Below, in pieces: positions 1 to 4,384 of a stretch of DNA of 6,305 bases. Made by a program: the position numbers and the translations under genes. The notes under the pieces were generated by a model that did no database searches, was not told the origin of the DNA, and saw nothing but the letters and a program-made list of their open reading frames with translations. This DNA comes from JAHEEL01 sp034660035 (GTDB lineage Bacteria; Actinomycetota; Acidimicrobiia; Spongiisociales; UBA5794), in the NCBI GenBank assembly GCA_034660035.1, contig JAYEIJ010000004.1, positions 1-6,305 on the forward strand, in the 5' to 3' direction. How positions within the stretch are numbered: position 1 is the first letter of the stretch; each line of letters starts with the position of its first letter.

Positions 1-1
1 C

Positions 2-127
2 CGAGTCGCTGAGAAGATCGGCATGACCTTCGAGGGTGTAGCGCCTTCCCGGTATGTGAAGCACGGTGTTCGATACGACCAACTCAACCATGGGATCACG
101 AAGGCTCAATGGGAATCCAGTCGCTAG
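2..127 (+). CDS. GNAT acetyltransferase, RimJ/RimL type (C-terminal end only)
   Basis: The open frame enters from the left edge and gives 41 residues before a TAG stop. It begins RVAEKIGMTFEG and ends HGITKAQWESSR. The VAEK-GM-FEG pattern, followed by a variable strand with an aromatic and a basic residue and then a short 'GIT..W' ending, is the usual C-terminus of RimJ/RimL-like GNAT N-acetyltransferases (family knowledge). These transfer acetyl from acetyl-CoA to an amino group of a protein N-terminus or small molecule. The acetyl-CoA-binding core lies outside the window, so substrate and full length cannot be judged. A competing GTG at base 66 in another frame overlaps this gene and is not used as a start for the next one. 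The short length keeps confidence moderate. Confidence 0.75.
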   Translation, partial: RVAEKIGMTFEGVAPSRYVKHGVRYDQLNHGITKAQWESSR

Positions 128-215
128 ACGGGCCGGCCCACGATCCGCCCACGGTGGAGATGCGCCGACACATGCCCGGCCACCCGCCCACATCGGCATC
201 GAGTCGTGCACAATC

Positions 216-219
216 GAGG
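216..219 (+). promoter_or_regulatory. Ribosome binding site fixing the GNAT start
   Basis: GAGG lies five bases upstream of the ATG at 225. The same frame is open back to a GTG at base 66, but that start would overlap the upstream gene and would add a low-complexity Arg/Pro/Ala leader unlike any GNAT N-terminus. The site therefore supports 225 as the true start. Confidence 0.55.
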
Positions 220-224
220 CAACA

Positions 225-731
225 ATGACGATCGAACTGATACCCGCGACGGACAGAGACATTCGCGAGTTCGCCGCCTGGCGGTATGACCCTCCATACG
301 ACGTCTACGACATCGACATGGACCCCGACAAGGCGGTCGACTACTTCCTGGAACCGGACGTTCACTGTCACACCCTCCACGACGGGACCGATGTCGCCGG
401 GTACTGCACGTTCGGTTACGATGCCCGGGTTCCGGGCGGCGACTACGACGAAGCCGGTCTCGACATCGGACTCGGCATCGAGCCGGCACGAACGGGGTCC
501 GGCAACGGACACCGCTACGTGGCGGCGGTCGTAGCTCACGCCTCTGCGATCTTCGAGCCTCAACAACTCCGCGTCACCGTCGCCGCCGGCAACAAGCGGG
601 CCCTGCGCGTGTGGTCGCGCGCCGGGTTCGCTGAAATCTCCCGGTTCGCCACGCCACGCAACATGATGGGTTCGAACGAGTTCGTCATCCTCGCCCTCAA
701 CCCAACGCCGGCAGACCTCCGGCCGACGTAG
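225..731 (+). CDS. GNAT family N-acetyltransferase
   Basis: This 168-residue protein has the length and pattern of a single-domain GNAT acetyltransferase. It starts MTIELIPATDRDIREFAAW, and the WRYDPPYDVYDI stretch at about residues 20-31 recurs in one subgroup of small GNATs. The acetyl-CoA pyrophosphate loop appears as R-T-G-S-G-N-G at about residues 89-95, matching the Q/R-x-x-G-x-G/A motif A. Late in the protein, RVTVAAGNKRALRVWSRAGF gives the usual beta strand, N-K-R-A helix and aromatic hinge. The acceptor substrate cannot be predicted; both small-molecule and protein acetylation occur in this group. It follows the partial GNAT after 97 bases and is not an obvious tandem copy of it. A hairpin 12 bases after the stop probably ends the transcript. 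The family call is secure; the specific function is unknown. Confidence 0.87.
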   Translation: MTIELIPATDRDIREFAAWRYDPPYDVYDIDMDPDKAVDYFLEPDVHCHTLHDGTDVAGYCTFGYDARVPGGDYDEAGLDIGLGIEPARTGSGNGHRYVAAVVAHASAIFEPQQLRVTVAAGNKRALRVWSRAGFAEISRFATPRNMMGSNEFVILALNPTPADLRPT

Positions 732-742
732 CCCCCCCTCGA

Positions 743-764
743 CCACCGCGACTTGTGGCGGTGG
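743..764 (+). terminator. Terminator-like hairpin after the GNAT gene
   Basis: CCACCGC (743-749) and GCGGTGG (758-764) form a perfect 7-bp GC-rich stem with an 8-base loop, starting 12 bases after the GNAT stop. The bases that follow (GAACATTTCC) contain only a weak T-run. That is common for actinobacterial terminators but makes the call tentative. Confidence 0.5.
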
Positions 765-821
765 GAACATTTCCTGGCATTGCGTGTACGGAGGGTTGAA
801 GGTGAAGTAGACAACTCCTGA

Positions 822-849
822 TTGCCCGTCGGACCGTCGTTCCTATCAT
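822..849 (+). promoter_or_regulatory. Promoter of the MFS transporter gene (leaderless)
   Basis: TTGCCC (822-827) and TATCAT (844-849) are separated by 16 bases and resemble sigma-70/SigA -35 and -10 boxes. Six bases separate the -10 box from the GTG at 856, so transcription would start at or within a base or two of the start codon. No Shine-Dalgarno sequence is present between the -10 box and the GTG, as expected for a leaderless mRNA. Confidence 0.55.
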
Positions 850-855
850 CGCTGT

Positions 856-2082
856 GTGGATCTCCCCGAAACGACGTACCCCAGTCGGGGGTGGATCGTG
901 CCGCTGGCAGCAACAGTGATGGTCGGATTCGGCGTGATCCTCTACGGATTCTCCGTCTACGCCACCGATCAGGCGGCCGGTGCCGACTTCTCAAAGACCG
1001 CCCTGTCCCTGGCATACGGCGGCTCGGTGTTCGTCGGAGGCCTTCTCGCTCTCCCCGTCGGGCGCTTCGCCGACAAGCACGGGGTGCGCGTCATCGTCGG
1101 GGCGGGAGCGGTGCTCGGTTCATTGGGCCTGGCGGCGTTCTCCATCTCGAGCCAGTCGTGGCAGGTTGTTCTCGCATGGTGGGTGCTGATCGGACCTGCT
1201 CAGTCGATGGTCTACTACCAACCGTCGTACATTGCCATCGTTCAGTGGTCTCCGGCCCGCGACCGGGCCCGGGCTCTGGCGACCATCACGCTGATCGGCG
1301 GTCTTGCCGGCATCGTCTTCATCCCGCTGGCGGAACGGTTGGTCTCTCTCTTCGGCTGGCGACCGGCCGTCTTGACTCTGGCGCTCCTGCTCCTTGTCGT
1401 TGGAGGAGTCACCGCTGTGTTCGCCCTGCCACGGCGCCGCACCGACGTCGATGAATTCGCGACGGCGTCCGGACCGGACGTCTCCATCTTCGGGCTCTTC
1501 AGGGACCGCCGATTCATCGTCTACACGCTGGCGCTGATGCTCATACTCATGGCCACGCAGGGCGTCATCGCTCATCGCGTGGCACGTTTCGAAGAGGTCG
1601 GTTTCTCCCTGGCAACGGTTGCGATGTGGGCGGCGATCGCGTCGGCATTGAGCCTGCCGGGTCGCTGGATCGCACCCATGCTCGCCGACCGACTCGGAGC
1701 GACCCGGGTCCAGGCGGGCATCGCCCTGGTCGTGGCGTTCAGCGTCATGCTGATGGTGGACGGCACATCGTCGTGGCAGATGATCGGCCACTTCTTCCTG
1801 TTCGGCCTGGCGTTCGGGGCTCTGCTGCCGCTGCGGGCCATGGTCATGGACGGCTGGTTCTCGGGCCCGTCCTACGGGAGGATCATGGGTACTCAGTGGA
1901 CCGGCGTCGTGCTTGTGGCGGCGAGCGGCCCGGTTCTCGTCGGAATTCTCCGGGATGCCACCGGCGGCTACGGAGTCTCGACTGTGATCCTCACGGCCCT
2001 CTTCCTCGCAGCCGCGGCAGCGATCGCACTCAGCGGTCGGGAAGCGGCCAGTCGCGAGAGCGCAAGTCACCGTGGCCGGTAG
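856..2082 (+). CDS. MFS transporter, monocarboxylate/OFA-like
   Basis: This 408-residue integral membrane protein has the size and hydrophobic pattern of a 12-helix major facilitator superfamily carrier. The first helix follows a short N-terminus ending in RGWIVPLAAT. The helix 2-3 loop holds the MFS signature as VGRFADKHGVR (residues 68-78). The two six-helix halves are joined by a charged loop at about 191-220 (LPRRRTDVDE onward). A weaker copy of the signature, MLADRLGATR, lies at 275-284 in the second half. The N-terminal G-W-x-V pattern and spacing recall monocarboxylate or oxalate/formate antiporter-like members, but the substrate cannot be read from sequence. The GTG at 856 is preferred because the next internal ATG (residue 22) would cut into helix 1. 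The C-terminus is a polar tail (SGREAASRESASHRGR). Its neighbour converges on it, so it is probably transcribed alone from the promoter directly upstream. Confidence 0.87.
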   Translation: MDLPETTYPSRGWIVPLAATVMVGFGVILYGFSVYATDQAAGADFSKTALSLAYGGSVFVGGLLALPVGRFADKHGVRVIVGAGAVLGSLGLAAFSISSQSWQVVLAWWVLIGPAQSMVYYQPSYIAIVQWSPARDRARALATITLIGGLAGIVFIPLAERLVSLFGWRPAVLTLALLLLVVGGVTAVFALPRRRTDVDEFATASGPDVSIFGLFRDRRFIVYTLALMLILMATQGVIAHRVARFEEVGFSLATVAMWAAIASALSLPGRWIAPMLADRLGATRVQAGIALVVAFSVMLMVDGTSSWQMIGHFFLFGLAFGALLPLRAMVMDGWFSGPSYGRIMGTQWTGVVLVAASGPVLVGILRDATGGYGVSTVILTALFLAAAAAIALSGREAASRESASHRGR

Positions 2083-2145
2083 CCATGACACCGCGGGAAG
2101 ACTGGCCTCGTCGCCTATCCGCCGAAACTCTTTGGGAGCTCGAAA

Positions 2146-2165
2146 CCTCGCTATGTCAGCGGAGG
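2146..2165 (-). terminator. Hairpin spanning the stop codon of the DUF4097 gene
   Basis: CCTCGCT (2146-2152) and AGC-G-GAGG (2158-2165) form a 7-bp stem with one bulged base and a 5-base loop. On the minus strand the stem is followed by TTTC, and the TGA stop of the DUF4097 gene starts in the stem and ends in the loop. It could end transcription from the right, or damp read-through from both converging genes. The T-run is short, so this is tentative. The rest of the 73-base convergent gap shows no better stem. Confidence 0.33.
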
Positions 2166-2920
2166 GTTATGTCACCGGACATCGTCTTGAGTTGCATCGT
2201 TGCGCTGATCGTGCGCTCGCTCTTCCCGGTGGAAGCGAGGTTCCTGAACCGCCCCGACCGGGTCTGGATGTCCGCCTCGACCGACATCCCCGATACGAGG
2301 CCGATATCGAAGTCGCCCGACATTGCTGCCCCCTCGAGCATCACGCCTGAGAACCGCCGGATCGTGACGTCGCCGCTCGCTGCCTTGACTCTGACCGAGC
2401 CATGAGCTGACCCGAGTCTGACGTCGCCCGAAGCGGTGCTGATCGATGCGTCGCCATCGAGGTCGCCGATCCGAACGTCGCCGGACGCGGTCGAGATCTG
2501 AATGCCGCCCGTGACATCAGCGATAGTGATGTCGCCGCTCGCTGCCTTGATCCTGCCGCGTCCGCTCAGCGATGACAGGTGGACGTCGCCGGACGCCACG
2601 TCTATCTCTGCATCCGAGATCGGAACCGAGAACCTGAGATCTCCCGAAGTCGTCCTGGCGGTAACCGATGTTGATGCGGGAACGGTCAATCGAATGGACG
2701 TTCCGCGCCGAATCCACCGGCGTGCGGCCTTGCGCGATCGAATCGTCACAACATCCCCGGAATGGACGACCTCGACGAGATCGAGCTCTTGTTCGGGTCC
2801 GTCGATCTCGACGCCAATCGATCCGTCGCTGCCCTCCGCAACACCAACGTCGGTTGAGAACACCGCGACCACGATCTCCGGGCGATCTCCCACGGCGAAC
2901 TCCCTCATTGCGCCGATCAT
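2156..2920 (-). CDS. DUF4097 family beta-strand repeat protein
   Basis: This 254-residue protein is dominated by repeats centred on S-G-D, at about residues 92, 110, 128, 146, 164, 182, 201 and 248, with related S-G turns at 191, 210 and 222. From 92 to 182 the period is exactly 18 residues. Typical units read ASGDVHLSSLSG, ASGDITIADVTGG and ASGDVRIGDLDG. This is the DUF4097 ('putative adhesin') pattern and suggests a repetitive beta-solenoid-like fold; that structural reading is inference. Residues 1-90 form a non-repeated beta-rich N-terminal part with a basic patch (RKAARRWIRR, 63-72). No signal peptide, lipobox, membrane helix or sorting signal is visible, so it is probably cytoplasmic despite the 'adhesin' label. 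The ATG at 2920 has GGGAGG eight bases upstream and overlaps the stop of the RHH gene by ATGA, implying translational coupling. The biochemical role is unknown. Confidence 0.85.
   Translation of the reverse strand: MIGAMREFAVGDRPEIVVAVFSTDVGVAEGSDGSIGVEIDGPEQELDLVEVVHSGDVVTIRSRKAARRWIRRGTSIRLTVPASTSVTARTTSGDLRFSVPISDAEIDVASGDVHLSSLSGRGRIKAASGDITIADVTGGIQISTASGDVRIGDLDGDASISTASGDVRLGSAHGSVRVKAASGDVTIRRFSGVMLEGAAMSGDFDIGLVSGMSVEADIQTRSGRFRNLASTGKSERTISATMQLKTMSGDITLR
2310..2650 (-). repeat. 54-bp tandem repeats inside the DUF4097 gene
   Basis: The S-G-D codons recur at strict 54-bp steps. The plus-strand pattern ACGTCGCC or a close variant begins at 2367, 2421, 2475, 2529, 2583 and 2637, with a further unit at 2310 offset by one codon (57 bp). 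A 20-base stretch is identical at 2369-2388 and 2531-2550, 162 bp or three units apart. The DNA identity suggests recent internal duplication or gene conversion among units. Confidence 0.8.
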
Positions 2921-3360
2921 GTTTCGATCCTCCCGATGTAGCGCCTTCCTTTGCCCCGCTCCCTCGCCTTGCTGGTCAGCGTCTTGACGACGAACGCGTT
3001 CATCGAGTCCCCTGATTCGTCCGCTGCATCCTCGAGCACACCCTTGAGCTCCTCAGAGAGACGAAGGGTGATCCTCGCTTCGAGGTCGTCGGTATCGATC
3101 GCTACGGGGGTTTCCGTCTCCCTGACCGCCAGCACGGGTACGCCCTCTCGCAACTCGACGCCGACGCTTCTGCCGGGAAGTTGGGCTTCGGCTTCGCCCG
3201 CTGCCTGTTCGGCCAGGCGCATGACGGCACGCTCGATGGCCGGTTCCAGACCGATCAGGATCGCTTCGGCAGCCTCGGCGACCGCCGAGTCCTCGTCGGT
3301 GAGTCGCAACTGGGCATTCAATGCCCTCTCGATCTCGGTTGTCACGATGCTTGCGTCCAC
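2917..3360 (-). CDS. Ribbon-helix-helix protein, HicB-antitoxin-like
   Basis: This 147-residue protein has two parts. Residues 1-85 are mainly helical and acidic (for example SAVAEAAEAILIGLEPAIER) and end in a short strand pair (VGVELREGVPVLAVRE). Residues about 94-133 form a ribbon-helix-helix domain: strand ARITLRL, helix SEELKGVLEDAADESG, turn DSMN, and helix AFVVKTLTSKA. A basic tail follows (ARERGKGRRYIGR). RHH dimers bind DNA with the paired strands, so a DNA-binding, probably autoregulatory role is likely. Annotation pipelines often name such actinobacterial proteins 'HicB family antitoxin', but no HicA-like toxin is visible here and the usual neighbour is a DUF4097 protein, as found here. 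The GTG at 3360 is preceded by GGGAGGAGG with a five-base spacer, a very strong site. The gene ends in an ATGA overlap with the DUF4097 start. Confidence 0.8.
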   Translation of the reverse strand: MDASIVTTEIERALNAQLRLTDEDSAVAEAAEAILIGLEPAIERAVMRLAEQAAGEAEAQLPGRSVGVELREGVPVLAVRETETPVAIDTDDLEARITLRLSEELKGVLEDAADESGDSMNAFVVKTLTSKARERGKGRRYIGRIET

Positions 3361-3374
3361 GTTCGCCTCCTCCC

Positions 3375-3494
3375 TCAGTGTCCGACGACGCGGCCGATGA
3401 GCCGCAGCCCCGACCGACGATCCACGCCGTCGTCCCGCTTGACATACATCTCACTCATGACCTTGGCCGCCTGTGGGCTGTCGTACCAGAACAT
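3375..3494 (-). CDS. Small 39-residue protein leading the RHH/DUF4097 unit
   Basis: The frame reads MFWYDSPQAAKVMSEMYVKR, then a basic second half ending LRLIGRVVGH before TGA. Three lines of evidence support it as a real gene. AGGAG lies five bases before the ATG. Third codon positions are G or C in 33 of 39 codons, matching the neighbouring genes. The stop is only 14 bases before the RHH start, in the space filled by that gene's ribosome binding site. No membrane segment or signal peptide is seen, and I do not recognise a family. It could be a small partner protein of the RHH protein, or a leader peptide whose translation helps ribosomes load on the next gene. A toxin role cannot be excluded, but nothing in the sequence shows it. 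Confidence 0.62.
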   Translation of the reverse strand: MFWYDSPQAAKVMSEMYVKRDDGVDRRSGLRLIGRVVGH

Positions 3495-3528
3495 CGGCAC
3501 TCCTCTCGACATATCATTGCCGTCGTGA

Positions 3529-3566
3529 TGACAGCATTATGATGCCATAATACAGTCACGCTGTCA
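3529..3566. promoter_or_regulatory. Large imperfect inverted repeat, candidate RHH operator
   Basis: Arms at 3529-3541 (TGACAGCATTATG) and 3546-3558 (CATAATACAGTCA) surround a four-base centre and match at 11 of 13 positions. The inner ATTATG/CATAAT is perfect. A further copy of the outer half, GCTGTCA at 3560-3566, is the exact reverse complement of TGACAGC at 3529-3535. The element is AT-rich in GC-rich surroundings and lies over the -10 and spacer of the minus-strand promoter. Repeated half-sites of this kind suit cooperative binding by RHH dimers. That the downstream RHH protein binds it is inference. Confidence 0.6.
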
Positions 3567-3567
3567 A
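3539..3567 (-). promoter_or_regulatory. Promoter of the small protein/RHH/DUF4097 unit
   Basis: On the minus strand a perfect TTGACA (3567-3562) is followed after 17 bases by CATCAT (3544-3539). CATAAT (3541-3536) is a better hexamer but at a 20-base spacing. Transcription would begin about 35 bases before the small gene's ATG. The -35 box shares bases with the outer half-site and the -10 box lies inside the inverted repeat, so a bound repressor would block it. Confidence 0.5.
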
Positions 3568-3576
3568 CCGATTCCT

Positions 3577-3605
3577 TCGTCCGGGCTCCGAGCACGGACT
3601 ATCAT
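3577..3605 (+). promoter_or_regulatory. Promoter of the thiamine operon
   Basis: TATCAT at 3600-3605 is a good -10 box, identical to that of the MFS promoter. The matching -35 position 17 bases upstream (TTCGTC, 3577-3582) is weak. Transcription would start near 3611-3613, exactly where the riboswitch begins, so the mRNA would carry almost nothing ahead of the aptamer. Confidence 0.48.
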
Positions 3606-3612
3606 GGGTGTG

Positions 3613-3720
3613 ACCACTCCGGGGAGTTCGGGTACGCCGAACTGAGAGGGCGGCCGGTGCAGCACCGCTGCGAATGTCGCTGACCCGCGGAACCTGATCT
3701 GGATCATGCCAGCGGAGGGA
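3613..3720 (+). promoter_or_regulatory. TPP riboswitch (THI element)
   Basis: The conserved core is clear: CTGAGA at 3642-3647, CCC at 3684-3686, and an ACCTGATCTGGATCATGCC block (3692-3710) followed by AGCG. P1 pairs CTCCG (3617-3621) with CGGAG (3713-3717). P2 can pair GGG (3622-3624) with CCC (3684-3686). P3 pairs GTTCGG (3626-3631) with CCGAAC (3637-3642). Between CTGAGA and CCC lies an insert with two extra small hairpins (CGGT/ACCG at 3655-3667, GCGA/TCGC at 3670-3680). The 3' strand of P1 is itself the ribosome binding site (GGAGGG, 3714-3719) of the GTG at 3725. TPP binding, which stabilises P1, should therefore block translation directly. No intrinsic terminator lies between aptamer and gene, so translational control is the likely mode. 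Confidence 0.95.
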
Positions 3721-3724
3721 GCTC

Positions 3725-4384
3725 GTGGGACAGCCCACCAACAAGGCGATCATCCTCTCGGGAGGAGAGCCGCTCGAAGCCGATCGAGAGATCGTTCTGC
3801 CCGATGACGCCTACATCATCGCGGCCGACAGCGGCCTGCATCACGCCGCGGATCTCGGCATCAGGGTTGATCTCGTCATCGGAGACATGGACTCGGTCGA
3901 CCCGGCAACACTCGCCGCCGCCGTCGGCAGGGGATCCCGGAAGGAACTGCATCCAACGGACAAGGACCGCACGGATCTCGAACTCGCGATCGATGCGGCT
4001 CTCGACCTTGGCGCCAGAACGCTGCTGATCGTCGGGGCTCACACCGGTCGCCTCGACCATCTCCTCGGCGCCATGGGGCTCTTCGCAGCTACGGCACCAC
4101 ACGTCGACGAGATCATCTGGACCGACGGACTGACCGAGGTCTACGGCTGCGTGCCGGGTCACTCCGTCATCGTCAACGGTCGGGTCGACGACGGGGTCTC
4201 CCTCATCCCCAGTTCAACGAGCGTCAGTGGAATCAGAACCGAAGGTCTGAGATGGCGACTGTTCGATGACGTGCTTCCGGCGGGTTCGACTCGGGGAATC
4301 AGCAATGTCATCGAGACGACTCCGGTATCTGTTTCGGTCGAGGTCGGAACGTTGCTGGTCGTTCATGAAAGGACACCGACATGA
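3725..4384 (+). CDS. thiN: Thiamine pyrophosphokinase
   Basis: This 219-residue protein transfers pyrophosphate from ATP to thiamine, giving the cofactor TPP and AMP in one cytoplasmic step. Family motifs appear in order: ADSGLHHA (34-41), DLVIGDMDSV (49-58) with the metal-binding acidic residues, KDRTDLELAIDAAL (80-93), GRLDHLLG (108-115), and a C-terminal small beta domain with GISNV (191-195) near the thiamine site. Length matches the family. The GTG start is chosen because GGAGGG lies five bases upstream inside the riboswitch. It is the first gene of the operon, so it is the direct target of the TPP riboswitch that senses its own product. Its TGA overlaps the thiB ATG by four bases (ATGA). 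No key motif is missing and no frameshift is seen. Confidence 0.94.
   Translation: MGQPTNKAIILSGGEPLEADREIVLPDDAYIIAADSGLHHAADLGIRVDLVIGDMDSVDPATLAAAVGRGSRKELHPTDKDRTDLELAIDAALDLGARTLLIVGAHTGRLDHLLGAMGLFAATAPHVDEIIWTDGLTEVYGCVPGHSVIVNGRVDDGVSLIPSSTSVSGIRTEGLRWRLFDDVLPAGSTRGISNVIETTPVSVSVEVGTLLVVHERTPT

Noticed and set aside
130..139. Perfect palindrome GGGCCGGCCC just after the first GNAT stop
   Set aside because: It has no loop for a hairpin and no T-run, and short GC palindromes are expected by chance in this composition. The rest of the gap up to 224 shows nothing else convincing.
66..224. Possible N-terminal extension of the second GNAT back to the GTG at 66
   Set aside because: It overlaps the upstream gene, encodes a low-complexity leader, and a ribosome binding site points to the ATG at 225.
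96..770. Long minus-strand open frame opposite the GNAT gene
   Set aside because: It is antisense to a clear acetyltransferase, its product is rich in Arg, Val and Gly with no recognisable domain, and it arises from the high GC content.
1120..2091. 323-codon minus-strand open frame opposite the MFS gene
   Set aside because: The product is a hydrophilic mix rich in Arg, Asp, Glu and His, typical of the antisense of a membrane-protein gene; the plus strand encodes a clear MFS carrier.
1626..2405. Plus-strand open frame crossing the end of the MFS gene into the DUF4097 gene
   Set aside because: It spans two well-supported genes on opposite strands, has no domain, and has no plausible ribosome binding site.
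2310..2650. CRISPR-like array, suggested by regular repeats
   Set aside because: The 54-bp period has no distinct spacers, stays in frame, and encodes the S-G-D repeats of DUF4097; it is a coding repeat.
2917..3494. Classical HicAB or other type II toxin-antitoxin locus
   Set aside because: The RHH domain is antitoxin-like, but no HicA double-stranded RNA-binding fold or other toxin domain is visible in the adjacent genes. The 39-residue protein has no recognised toxin motif.
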